DNA of 64,000 bases, from the NCBI GenBank assembly GCA_030762175.1, contig CM060833.1, positions 155,500,501-155,564,500 on the forward strand, read 5' to 3'. The translations under genes and the position numbers were made by a program. The stretch comes from Metallyticus violacea. Taxonomy: Eukaryota; Arthropoda; Insecta; Mantodea; Metallyticidae. Under the pieces are notes generated by a model. That model was not told the origin of the DNA, did no database searches, and worked only from the letters and a program-made list of their open reading frames with translations. Below, piece by piece: positions 23,438 to 34,169 of the stretch; positions within the stretch are counted from its first letter, which is position 1, and each line of letters begins with the position of its first letter.

Positions 23438-24801
23438 TACAGGATATATTCCTTATTTTATGAGATGATAAGGACATGGATTTATTTTTTCTTGATAAAG
23501 TAATGTCCAAAAATGCTTTATTCTCAAGTTATAGTGGTATGAAGGAAAAAGTTAATGAATCTCAATCGGGAAAGTTACTTTATCCTTTCTATGATTATGC
23601 ATAACTTTTTTTACGTAATACCAAATGTTAAGAAAATGGTATTGACAAACTATAGGAGTCGTATTCCTGCACAAGTATTATACTATATGGTTGAAAGATG
23701 AAAATATCTGTGATCCGTTACGAAGATCATCAAAAGCAAGAATCATTCTAGCAATTAATTCTTCTGTTGTGTCCATGGTTTTCATAAACATTTCATTTTA
23801 AAATGACCCCAAATGGAGCCATATCATCAGGAAAACTTGCTGGCCAAGTAACTGGACCTGCTCTCTTATCCAAAGAGTCACAGAATGTGCATTTTAATAA
23901 TTTAGAAAATGTAAGAGGAAATGTGCGGGTGTACTGTCTTGTTGGAAGATAATGTATCTCTGAATATAAATGGGGACATCTTCAAGTAGTTCCGGAAGTG
24001 TTTTAGCAAAAAATACCATAAACATATTCATTTAATCGTGCAGCTATAACAAATAGTCCTATTAGAAAGTTATCAACAAATCCACCCCAAATATTTACAG
24101 AAAACTTCCATTCATATCGGAAATTCTCCACAGCTTTAGGATTAATGTCACTCCAAATGAGGCTGTTATGTGCATTAAAAAGCCATCTCTTGATCTGTCC
24201 ATCTAACGTCTATCAAAATTAGATCCATTGTTAACTATATGTAAATACCATTCAGCAAATTGTGGATTAATGTTTGTACTTTTTGGATATGAAATTGATG
24301 CTTTTCAAACTCCCTTAAGGCTCTCCAGTTAATCGGCAACAGTTCGTGGATTATTTTCAAACCTCTGCAAAGCCTCATCTTCAAATATAATGTTCTTATA
24401 GTTCGATTCGCTCCTGAATTTACTTTCTTTACCTGGAACTGGCCACTGTCTCGACAATGTTGATCTGTTCTTGTAAATGTTGTGTGGCCAGGAATATGGC
24501 GCTTTGCTCCTCGTAGATTCGCTATGCCAAATTAGATTTGCCATCAATCAGCTGCTCTAAATGTCGTATGCATGCCTGCACATTTGTATACCGATGTATT
24601 TTAATATCATGAAATTAACAGACGTTACAGAAAGATAATTTTTGACATAGAACAACAAACAAACTTCAGTTGTTTATTGTTTCCATGGTAACAAGAATAT
24701 CTAAAACGAAAACGAAAGCATTTCCGGACATTATTATGAAAATGTTTATTTTCATATCCACTAACATCAGAAAATTGGGAATAGTTCTGGTACATCCTGT
24801 A
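23438..24801 (-). mobile_element. Mariner-like transposon K, decayed
   Basis: A 1.36-kb element bounded by inverted ends (TACAGGATATATTCC at the left, GGTACATCCTGTA at the right) with TA on both sides. The minus strand holds a broken transposase. NFRYEWKFSVNIWGGFVDN leads into ELLEDVPIYIQRYIIFQQD. FQQDSTPAH carries one catalytic Asp, and PASFPDDMAPFGV corresponds to the SPDLTPxD block with the last one. This order is typical of the insect Tc1/mariner-superfamily elements that are longer than classical mariner. Frameshifts and stops make it inactive. Confidence 0.75.
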
Positions 24802-24841
24802 TATAATTTGCATGGTTGTTTATATTGTTCAATTATGGATT

Positions 24842-25488
24842 GCTTCATTGCTAAATTTTGCAATAAATAACGTCTGCAATCAAATTCGCTAGACATATGC
24901 GAAGTTATTTTGAAATTCAAACACTCTATTTGTTGATTTATAAATTAATAGCAGTCAATGCAGTTCCTTAAATTTTTATAATTATGAGAAGAAAATCTGG
25001 ATATTCGAATGATTTGTAAGGGAAATCGATGTATTACTACACTTTAGTTATAAACAATTTCCGTCACGTGGTGTTTTACGTCTCCGCTGCTAGGTCTATC
25101 GCATCCGGCAGTGCCTGTATTTCAATTCACTGTTTTTGTCGTATTCTTGAACGTTGCTTTCTGAATGAAAGAATGGTGTTTAACGCCCATTTTAGTGCCG
25201 AAGCACTACAGGCGGTGGACACTGATGTAACATGGGATGAAATTATATATTGGGAAAGGATTTTTAAGGAAGAAAACGTGCCAGGCATAAATTTAGAGTA
25301 CCTCCCCGGCATTTGCCATTTATGAGGACTGAGGAAAACCTGGAAAAAAAACTCAGTCAGGGAGGACGGTCTTGGTGGAAATCGAATCCCAGACCTCCCG
25401 CTCACAAGTCTGCGCCTTAACGACCTCGGCCACGTGGCGGTTTTGTTGCTTTTTGAACCTGTTCTCTTCCAGTCTTACGGCAATATAT
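24842..25488 (-). repeat. Dispersed repeat J, copy 2
   Basis: Inverted relative to copy 1 (21115-21766). It lacks the SINE-A found in copy 1 but carries its own SINE-A at 25171-25440, at a point where copy 1 is uninterrupted. Transposon K ends 40 bp to its left. Confidence 0.85.
25171..25440 (-). mobile_element. SINE-A copy 6
   Basis: Full-length SINE-A on the minus strand. The target-site duplication is GTTGCTTTCTGAA (25153-25165) and GTTGCTTTTTGAA (25445-25457). Confidence 0.95.
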
Positions 25489-26009
25489 ATTTATTCGTGA
25501 AAATGGTGACACGATTGACTCTAGAGCAATGTGCTTTGTGTTGAAAATTTATTTTAAATGCAAATCAGCTCATTGTATGAATGTGGTATTTATTTAAGAA
25601 CTTTGTCAGCAATTATTTCCTTCTAAAACTACAATTTAAGATATTGTGCACAAATCTTAAGATATTGATCCAGTGAAAAAGAAAACACGATAGAAAATTT
25701 GTAGTTTCAACAGAGGAAACTGTTGCAAATTGTTGCAAATATTGAACGTTCTCCAACAAAGTTACATCCGTACTTAGCACAACAAGCGGACGTTTGGAAT
25801 GTAAAGGAAAATAACGACAATGAAATGGGGAAAAATGGCCGAACTTAATGATGTCAATGAGAATATATTTTCTCGATACAATACCTGTTCTTTCCCGGGA
25901 GGATGATAATTCAAGCATACTTTATAAGGTAGTGTTGTATGCAAGCTATAGAAAACATAGTTTAAGTATTCCATCTCTTTCTATCTTCTCAAAATCTATT
26001 ATTGCTTTG
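25489..26009. other. Unrecognised stretch
   Basis: No gene is recognised. The ORFs at 25613-25918 and 25774-25974 (both minus) show no domain. Confidence 0.5.
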
Positions 26010-26293
26010 GTTTATTTATGGACGTTCTTAACATCTCAGGTCATCAGTGTTCCATTTAATTCAGGGCGTGAAACGGCCGACAAATTTTGCTCAGAGACCA
26101 TTTTTTTCAGGCTTGAGGTTCTTTATCGTGTCGCAAGTGTACGACAAGGGACCCCCGGCTTTACTTCCCTTCTGAAGGAAGTCATACTTAGATTCTTAGG
26201 CCCGAAAAAAAATCATCGACCGTGACCGGGATCGAACTCGGGATCTTGGGGTCTACGAAGCAAGTATGATTTCCACTAGTCCATCAGGACCGC
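26010..26293 (-). mobile_element. SINE-B copy 5
   Basis: Full-length SINE-B on the minus strand, from the tail (TTTATTTATGGACGTTC) to the head (GATCGAACTCGGGATC as box B, ending CCATCAGGACCGC). It is more diverged than most copies. Confidence 0.92.
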
Positions 26294-26937
26294 TGAATGA
26301 AGGAACATTTCCTACCCGATGTAGTGAAGGAAAGTAGTAGAAGGGTGGATAGGAAGGGGTAACGCTTGCGACAATAGTGAATAAAGAGCAGAAAATGGTT
26401 AACATGTGAGCCAGCAATCGTGTAGAAATACCAATAGGAAATGGAAGATGAGTAGAACATATAACCAAATAAATACAATAGGGTACAATCAATAAAAAAA
26501 TTTCACACACCCACTCATACACATAAACACATCCTAACCTAAGCATAACCATGGGTGAATATTAGAAATCGAAGGACACAATAGTTTACTACGCCCTTTA
26601 TGACCTTCTCTTGCCTATAATTTCTAAGTATTAATTGGCTGAACTTGATCGTAATAATAAACTTGCAGCTGTTGGCAATTCTGAAAAATAAACCAGGAAA
26701 TGCTGAAAGAGATGCAAGAGCTACCTAATGGGAAAAATGCAAGTCGTATACAAGAACATAGCGGTGTGGAATTTTGTTGTATTAATAGCGCAACTTACAA
26801 GTCTAAGGCGGGTGCGTGGGACCACGGACTCCAAACTGTTCAAATTATGCTATAATATGCTCATTCTGCTGTTATTTTAGGCACATTTCTTCTTCTTATG
26901 CTCCATGCATACATATATGCAAGTTTCAATGTGTATT
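26294..26937. other. Unrecognised stretch
   Basis: No gene or repeat is recognised. Confidence 0.5.
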
Positions 26938-27231
26938 TATCACAAGTAATATTACGAGAGGAACTGAGATTACCGATAATTTCACAAACGTACTGAGTTT
27001 ATCTGGAAAGCTCAGACCCTCGAGGGATATTTGACTATTTCACGAATAAAATAAGAATTTAAATATATTTCCTCTAAACTTGGCTTACGGTATTGTAAAC
27101 CTTGTATATTTGTACTTAATCTTTTCAAGCAATCTTGCAACAGTTGAATATCGATTGTCAGTAATGCCAATAGAGAAGTGCAAGGGTTTAGGATTACTTC
27201 ATAAGAATAAAAGTGATGTGTGCGCGCGCGC

Positions 27232-27272
<41 letters not shown>

Positions 27273-27690
27273 AAATTCGCTCACAGAAAATTAGCACTTA
27301 AAAAGATAACATACAATATCTCTATTTTTCCTTATATATTGTGGTTTGGAATTCCCAATGATAAGATCAATTTGTCCATTTGACGCATCACCAAAATGCT
27401 TCGAAGAACCCTCCATTTTGCCTTATGGTTGTCAATTGTCCAAGCTTTTGTTGCTATCAATAGCTCCCCACCGCCTCTAGTAAAAGTGATCAGTGATGCG
27501 TGTTCAGAAATTATATAGTGTAGATGTAGAGTTGGCTACACTGACCACAAGACAAATGCACGTCGCGTGAAGCAACGGATTAGATATTTTTTTTCGATAA
27601 TTTCACTCAGTAATTCGGCTGTAATTTGTCAAAATTCAAAATTTTATTTCGTTTCATTAGTCGATTTTAAGATGACGTCACATGATTCAG
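26938..27690 (-). repeat. Dispersed repeat E, copy 1
   Basis: Matches 50633-51420 in the same orientation over about 700 bp. Both carry GAGATTACCGATAA, GCCAATAGAGAAG, GAAATTCGCTCACA, GAAGAACCCTCCATTTTG and TCAGTGATGCGTGTTCAG. On the minus strand an ATG at 27416 opens a frame of about 41 codons (MEGSSKHFGDASNGQIDLII) that aligns without indels to the one in copy 2. A GC/poly(T) expansion interrupts the middle. Element type unknown. Confidence 0.8.
27224..27271. repeat. (GC)n plus poly(T) tract
   Basis: GTGTGCGCGCGCGCGG is followed by about 37 T. It lies inside repeat E copy 1 and is absent from copy 2. Confidence 0.9.
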
Positions 27691-28334
27691 TTAGTCCACG
27701 TAAGCCGCTAGCATAACTGCTGTATATAACAGTATCAGCTAGATTTCCTTACATCGCAGCATTTCCCCTTGAATAATATCCTGTTTAATGGAATTTTCTC
27801 ATCAATGTTGAGAATTAATTCAATTAGAATTATTTACAGAGGGAAGAATTTATCAATGAAAGGAAGGAAACAATGAGAACAAATGATATATATCATTTCT
27901 GGCAATGGGAACTACACCGGAGCCTTAACAGAAGAAAACAAACAAAATGGTTTACTTTATGAAATGTCTTCAGAGTGATAGTCCAATGGAAAGAAATAAA
28001 CAACTCTTTTCCTTCACTGTTTCAGCTGATTGGTCATTTACCTCCAATTTTACAATTTTACATGAACCACACTCAAATCTTTCTCCGCTCCTGACCTAGA
28101 TGCCAGTCATCTAGGATTCACCTCTGCATCATAACGTTATAACGAGCAATTGTTCCTCGTCTGAATTCTGAATGAAGCTACCATGACACTATATGGCCGC
28201 CCTTCCCAGATAGCAGCCTGCTATTATTGCCCTGACCTACAGATAAATGTTAAGGTGCTGATGGTCAGTCAGTACCTCGAGCACTGTGGGCACAAGTACC
28301 AGCATTCTGAGCTCCATATTCTTATCCGTTAGCC
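27691..28334. other. Unrecognised stretch, slightly GC-richer towards its right end
   Basis: No repeat is recognised. About 28180-28334 is less AT-rich, with TCAGTCAGT near 28265 resembling an arthropod initiator. Confidence 0.4.
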
Positions 28335-28361
28335 ATGTTGGCCAGGATAGCAATGAATGCG
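28335..28361 (+). other. Candidate short first coding exon with strong donor
   Basis: ATG at 28335 opens nine codons (MLARIAMNA), then a consensus donor GTGAGTAAA at 28362. Upstream there is an initiator-like TCAGTCAGT and a weak TATA-like CACTATATGG. A polypyrimidine acceptor (TTTTTGTCTTGCAAG) ends at 28670, and the frame continues from it, but the peptide there is not recognisable. Speculative. Confidence 0.2.
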
Positions 28362-29146
28362 GTGAGTAAATATATTGTTTAAGCCAAATACTTTCTACAT
28401 ATATTCTTTTATTCACTGCCCTCCAAGTATAATGTTAAATATACAATCTCTATATAGCACAATATTACAAAATATTCACTCAGATTCTATAAATCGGCTA
28501 ATTAAATAACCTGAGTTGTGGTTACTGCATTAAGCATTCCAAGAATATAGAGGGATGCATTTATTTAATCGTGATTGTAGTGCAACATAACCTAATATGT
28601 GTTTGCAGTTAACCTTGTTGCTGATATGAGCGTTAGCTCATTTTTTTTCTTCCAATTTTTGTCTTGCAAGATGAGTTCAGTTAAACTCAAGTATTTAAAT
28701 AAATTTATTTATGCTTCCAGTTTCCCAATATTAAGGATACAAACATGCGATACAAACAAAAACATATTAAAGCAATTAGAAATAATTTAAGAGTATGCCA
28801 GGTTGGAGATTTAAAGCGTCTGACGAAAGGCATTTTACACAAGATTTCTTTTATGAAAGGCATCTTAGCAGCGTTCTTAAATAGCATGACCACATTTAAA
28901 TTTAATATCCTCCTATTTCTAAGCGACAATCTATGCAATAGTACAATGCTGGAGTTTATACTCTAGCTCTTTATTACAGCATAAACTAAACAAACTAGTC
29001 AAAAGAGTTTTTATTCTTCTTCAGGTCAGATGTTGTGGTGGTATTAACATTTTAGGTACATTCACTAAAAACAACAAGGTATTTTACAATTTACTTATCT
29101 GAAAGTAAATAAAATACTTAAGTTTATTTTTGTGTTATTTTCAAAT
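28362..29146. other. Unrecognised AT-rich stretch
   Basis: Nothing recognised beyond the acceptor-like site noted for the candidate exon. The ORFs here show no domain. Confidence 0.45.
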
Positions 29147-29580
29147 ATACCGATGGTGTCAAAAATGTATATACACTTTCACAGTAGATGTCTATTTCAT
29201 ATATTTCAAAGTTGGACTGAAAAACAACAGTAATGTGTAGTATGATGTTCTGTAAATATGTGACTCGCCTACATTATGATATCATTACTACGTGACAGGT
29301 GAATCAACAATGAACAAATGCAACTAAGATTATCGTATGATGTTCTGTAAACAGATGTGACACACATTACGTTATGCTACCGTTGCTACAATAAATTGGA
29401 ACCAAGATTATCGTTTGAGCAATGGAGAGTAATTTTGAAGTGGTATTGGAAAACCGAGAACGTTGTTGAAGTTCAAAGGCAATGGAGACGCGTGTACAGA
29501 ACAGAACCGCCAACACGAGTAACAATTAAACGCATTCGACACACGTTTGAGACTGATGGTACGGTATGCGATTAAAATTT
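29147..29580 (+). mobile_element. DUF4817-type Tc1/mariner-like element, 5' part
   Basis: It starts with the same terminus as the fragment at 173-390 and contains a roughly 100-bp tandem duplication of the untranslated leader. From 29357 it encodes an N-terminal helix-turn-helix of the DUF4817 class: LSFEQWRVILKWYWKTENVV, then EVQRQWRR, TEPPTRVTIKRIRHTFETDG. The frame stops at 29573-29575. The catalytic part is missing. Confidence 0.75.
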
Positions 29581-30645
29581 ACATACTACAAAACACCTCT
29601 AGCCAGACAAGTTGAAGATTAATTTGCCTTAAGAGCAATAGGAATACTTGAGCGAGCGTTTTATACAGAGCCATCATTTGGACGCTTTGCCGGCGTAAAA
29701 GGATTTGTGTGCTTTTTGCTGCGGTGTTTCTAACCGGTTCTGTTCCCCCCTCCGCATTCCATCCTCTCTGTGAGCCAGCTAATCAGTTGACCGAAGTCTT
29801 TGTGTAGTCAGAAGTTGAAACGTTGAGAGACCACGTGTTTCACTGTTACAGTGTGTTAGCGCTGTTATAATAATATATGTTATATAAAGTTCATATACTT
29901 TAGCTCATAGAATCTTTATGTATGATTCAACATGTGGCAACAAACTTTTGTAGAGAAACGAGACGGAAACTTAGAGGCAGATTCTCTGCTATTCTCACAG
30001 AAAACCGTTCATTGTCTTGTAAATAGATTTAGGGAAAGTACCTCTTCTTGATAAGAAACCCAAAGTAAAACGCCGTGGTATACATAGGAAAAACTCGATG
30101 ACATCGGAGTAGGTTATAACGAAGTCCTTAAATCTCTGAGAAAGCTTCCACAGGAATCAGGAATTTCGCAAACTCGGCTTGGAATGTCATTAAACTTTAA
30201 AATTAAAACCATATATTAATACAGTTTTTGGTACTCCATTAATTGCCAGAAATTGATTAGAATATGTTTTTATTTCAGCTAGCTTTAAGCGAAGGGTTCT
30301 GTTTGTAAGAATGTCAAGAAAAGCATGAATTTTGCTCGGACAGCAGAGAGACCGTTTTGGCAGACAATGGAGCTTTTGTTCATTAGGAGAACGGGTGTTC
30401 GCCCCGGCCAGGTATGCTGGGAAAGAACCACGCTATAATACCGCTAAGGCCGTTGATCTATAACGTTCAGTTGAACTTGAAATTAGACGCTGGACGAATC
30501 ACCGAGTGGTTAAGCTCAAATAATCAAACTGATCAATAATGTGAGAGTGGCATGAAGTCACAGACAACATATGAGGATGTCTAAATTCATAGTGGCGGGA
30601 AAATAGAGCGTCCCTGCGTCACGTGGTAAAGCGTGCTATGTTGGG

Positions 30646-30653
30646 TATTTAAG
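30646..30653 (+). promoter_or_regulatory. LTR TATA box
   Basis: TATTTAAG is conserved at the same place in LTR 2 (44618-44625 on the minus strand). Confidence 0.6.
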
Positions 30654-30881
30654 GACGTGAAATCGCCCTTTTCGAGGTCTTTTTGGTTCGTCTACTCCTT
30701 TACTCTGGGAATTCCGAGCAGTTCTCGTCAGCATTCAGATCTCATAGGAACGCCAATGTTCGACACGTCTTCCGAGCGGTCAGCAATCACACTGCTAGTC
30801 AAACATTACAGCTCTGCGTGTCTGCCTGACGTCTCGTTACTGCGGTCCGAACAGAAACGCTATGAGATGCACTCTTTGTTA

Positions 30882-30887
30882 AATAAA
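30882..30887 (+). terminator. LTR polyadenylation signal
   Basis: AATAAA after CACTCTTTGTTA, conserved in LTR 2 (44346-44351 on the minus strand). Confidence 0.6.
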
Positions 30888-31941
30888 CGACGCCAACCCG
30901 CGATAATGTGTTCTCTCTGGTCGATAAAATACCTTTAATTCCCTTCACTCAATCCGGCACTACCAGGTCCCGAAAACCAGCTACATTCCTGAGATCGACG
31001 TGAAGAGTTATTGAGTGGTGAGCTGGATCATAAATAATCAAACTCCTATCACCATTCTCCCCGCCACCTATAACCCCTTCAAACCTTGACCCTCCAACGC
31101 GGGGCAGTTATCAAAATTACCCCCTCCCCCGCATCTTCCCATTAATAACTACTTCAATATGGTAACAATTGGAATTTGGAATTTCAACTACGATAATGTG
31201 AGTGGTGTTAATTTCTGCAATTGGGTGTTGGGTACTGCTAATGATCGCTCTATTTCCACGTTTTTAAATTTTTTACTGACGAAGCGTGATATTATATTTA
31301 CATGGTCATGTATCGACACAAAACAACAGATCTTGGAGCCCAGAAAAAACCGACCTAGTACACGAAATGCCATTGTACAACCAAAAAAATTGATTTTGAT
31401 GTGTTGTGAATGCTTACAGAATTATAGGGCCTATATTTTAAAGTAAATGGGCAGAGGTACAGGGATAACATGATCACATGTAGGACATTGAATGTACACA
31501 GGCATATTTTCAACAAGATTCCACTACAGCTCATATAGCTGATCTCTCGTTAAAATTAATTCAGAAAAAATTTTGAAGATGGAGTCATCAATAAGGAATT
31601 ATGACCAGCGCCTTACCGTATGCGATCTATTTATGGGGGACCTTAAAATTAAAGTGCATCGAAATATTCTGTACACTTTGAAAGAACCGAAAGACAACAA
31701 AGAAAAATTAATGAATGTTAATGAAACTTTTCTTAAAAGGTGTGAGAGATGTGTGGCGGCACAAGGCTATAGTTTCAGCATATTCTACTACGAAGGTATG
31801 TGGTTATTGTAGTTATAACTTGCTTGAGAACTCTATACGCTTAAGGAGCTACGAATATACAATACGCGGGCAAACAGCGTGCTACCTGGTGCCAAGCAAA
31901 TACCCGTTAAGCCGGCCACGCGTCCAAACGAGGGCTCTGTA

Positions 31942-33196
31942 TTAGTTTGTAACAAACCTTTTAGCACCTGATTCATCCTCTGACCTAGCGGAGAGGCTGC
32001 AAGCCTTGACATCACTTGTCATCTATTGTAGTAGCGTTGTGTTGATGTAAAACACGTTCCAAATTTATCAGTAGTAGAGAACTGCCAATGTAGTTTACAA
32101 CAGAAAATAATTTTATTCTCAAAGTCCTAAAAAACTGTTCTTCTGAAACGAGAAAGCAGAAAATAAGGTTTCATGTTATGTTGATAATATTGTATTTAAA
32201 CACCCAGTGTGCCTACCTTTTTGTTATGTTGCTCTCATTTTCTCCACTTCTCTTTCTCTTTCTTTTTTAGGGGCTGAGCTGCGAAAGAACAAGTAGCTTT
32301 AGGAACTTCAGTTAGGTACAGACATTTTCCCTCGCGCTAGCTCAGTATTGCTGCTGTTTCAGACATTTCCTCATCTAGGCCACTTAAAGACATTTTGTGT
32401 TTGTGATACCTGGTCCTTAAGCAAAGTAGCACACACAAAAAGACACAGTAAGAGGAAACTACTGGAGTTACCTTTACAGAAAAATAATTTCGTTTAACCT
32501 CCGATTTTGAATTCAGCCCTAAGATGCATTTATTGATAGAGTTGTAAATTCTACAATTTTAAAAATTTCCTTGTAACTATTATAATATAGATTTTATCAT
32601 AATTTTGTAAATTAAATTTTAAAATATTTTTCGTCTCTTAAAAATTCACAGAATATTAATTTTTTGTATAAAAATATCGTTTGATGGATACAATCTGCAC
32701 TTTCTGCTGCAGAAAAAATGGACCGGCCAATGTTTCTGATTACAAGTGTAAAACTCTCACTTTCTGACTCATAAAGTTTTCAAATGCAGATTCCAAGATA
32801 GTTTATGAGATGAATATAGGAGCATGTATCCCAGCCATTAAGAGTGAAGCAAATATGAATACTAAATGTAGGGAAGGGTTGTTAAGTCCAGATGTGCTTT
32901 CCATCGCTCTCCGTTATGCACACTTCATGCACAGTAAAACTTACATTGCCTTAGTGTGAGAGTGACAGTTAAAATTCTTTAAGTTAGTCACCGTCTAGGA
33001 AAAGCTGAAAATGAAACTAGATTTTTCAAAGGACCTTGTTGTTAGACCAAACACTTGGCCTTGGTGCTCTAACTGGCCAATGTAGGGTTGTAGCAACATC
33101 TTTTAATGAAACTTAAACCTTTTAAACACACATTTAGTGATTAAATAATAATTTTATATTTGAGGGTGTGAGCACATTTGTTCTTACTTTCTTTTA
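31942..33196. other. Unrecognised stretch
   Basis: No gene is recognised. A strong polypyrimidine tract ending TTCTTTTTTAG at about 32270 resembles a plus-strand splice acceptor, but the sequence behind it has early stops. Confidence 0.45.
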
Positions 33197-33487
33197 GTCG
33201 GTCCAGGTGGTGTAGTGGTTACCATACTTGCCTCCTCTACCCAAGATCGCGGGTTCGAACCCGGCCAGGACCGATGGATTTTTTCGGGCGTAAAAATCGT
33301 AAGTATGGCTTCCTTCGGAAGGGAAGTAAAGCCTGGATCCCGTGTCGTACATTTACGGCACGAAAAAGAACCTCAAGCCTGAAAGACAGGCCTCTGAGCA
33401 AAATTTGTCGACCGTTTCACGCTTTGATTTGAATGGGACGCTGATGATCTGAGATGATAAAGAGCGTCCGTAAATAAAACAAATAAA
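33197..33487 (+). mobile_element. SINE-B copy 6
   Basis: Full-length SINE-B on the plus strand with intact box A (GGTGTAGTGGTTACC) and box B (GGGTTCGAACCCGG). Confidence 0.95.
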
Positions 33488-34169
33488 TTGCCGTTTCTTT
33501 CATTGTAAAGCAAATGAATTACTTGCTTAAACAAACTTTCTTGCCCACTTATGTACTAATATTTGTTGTTTTTATGTCTTCCATGGAGTATGTAAATGTT
33601 TTTGCATAAACTATTACACTTATGTATACTTTAAGGCTAGCAAACTCGAGGAATAAATTAATTTACTATGTACTTAGAAAAAGTGTTGTAATTGTGAAGG
33701 GTTAACACATAAAATGGCCCGGGTCAGATAGATGGAGGCAAGCCTCTTTGTAGTTTGTATTTTTCTTAGCATTTCAGTAAATAAATTCCACTAACTTAGA
33801 ATATCTCGATACGTTCTAAATCAAGTTTTAAGGACATACTTGCTGCAACAATAAGTTTTTTCTTGTTTTTTTTTTTAATTTTTTCAACGTGAATATACGT
33901 AATATGAATGTCCTGAAAACAAATATGGTTTCAATTTTATTCTATCCTGCTGGGCTTTTAAACAAAAGCATATCAAAAATAATAATGTACTATGAAATAA
34001 GTTGTTATACATATAGATAAGACAAAGTTCTTTTTGTAGGTTTCATTTTAACATAAATATGGTCTAATACATGCATATATAAATATTGTATGTATACATA
34101 TATAAAAAAAACTCATTTATCCTTTTTTTACGTATTTCTACTCATCGTCATTATGATCATTTTCACGAA
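33488..34169. other. Unrecognised AT-rich stretch
   Basis: No gene or repeat is recognised. Confidence 0.5.

Larger units (their letters stand above)
30217..31156 (+). mobile_element. Solo LTR 1
   Basis: A 940-bp sequence flanked by a 4-bp duplication ATAT (30213-30216 and 31157-31160). It ends in TACTTCA and starts TAATACAG, where sister LTR 2 keeps the canonical TG (TGATACAG). It carries a TATA-like TATTTAAG at 30646, preceded by an E-box CACGTG, and an AATAAA at 30882, about 235 bp downstream, the usual U3-R-U5 order. No internal retrotransposon region is attached. Superfamily not determinable, though a 4-bp duplication suits Gypsy-type elements. Confidence 0.85.
29931..31815 (+). pseudogene. 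Transposase pseudogene interrupted by a solo LTR
   Basis: The N-terminal half (29931-30212) keeps TVHCLVNRFRES, LLDKKPKVKRR, EKLDDIGV and SLRKLPQESGISQT, the helix-turn-helix region. After the LTR the frame resumes with VNFCNWVL (about 31210), SCIDTKQQ, HEMPLYNQK, YRIIGPIF and GQRYRDNMIT. The C-terminus is LTVCDLFM, matching the DLTxxDFFLWG block with the last catalytic residue, then FLKRCERCVAAQG. Several frameshifts and stops are present besides the LTR. Confidence 0.8.
29666..31939 (+). mobile_element. Full-length DUF4817-type Tc1/mariner-like transposon, split by a solo LTR
   Basis: Inverted terminal repeats of about 43 bp begin CAGAGCCATCATTTGGACGC at the left, with the reverse complement at the right (GCGTCCAAACGAGGGCTCTG). 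TA lies on both sides (29664-29665 and 31940-31941). Without the 940-bp LTR and its 4-bp duplication the element is about 1.33 kb, the usual Tc1/mariner size. The plus strand holds a broken transposase on both sides of the LTR. Confidence 0.88.

Noticed and set aside
30633..30938. 101-residue ORF conserved in a second copy at 44211-44638
   Set aside because: Both copies are solo LTRs; conservation follows from common descent of the LTR and the frame spans TATA and polyadenylation signals.
32240..32330. Strong polypyrimidine tract and AG as an exon start
   Set aside because: Stops follow within a few codons in each frame and no partner exon was found.
33197..33272. tRNA gene at the head of SINE-B copies
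   Set aside because: The cloverleaf is incomplete (short anticodon stem, oversized loop), it is followed by the shared SINE body, and it recurs in ten copies with flanking duplications.
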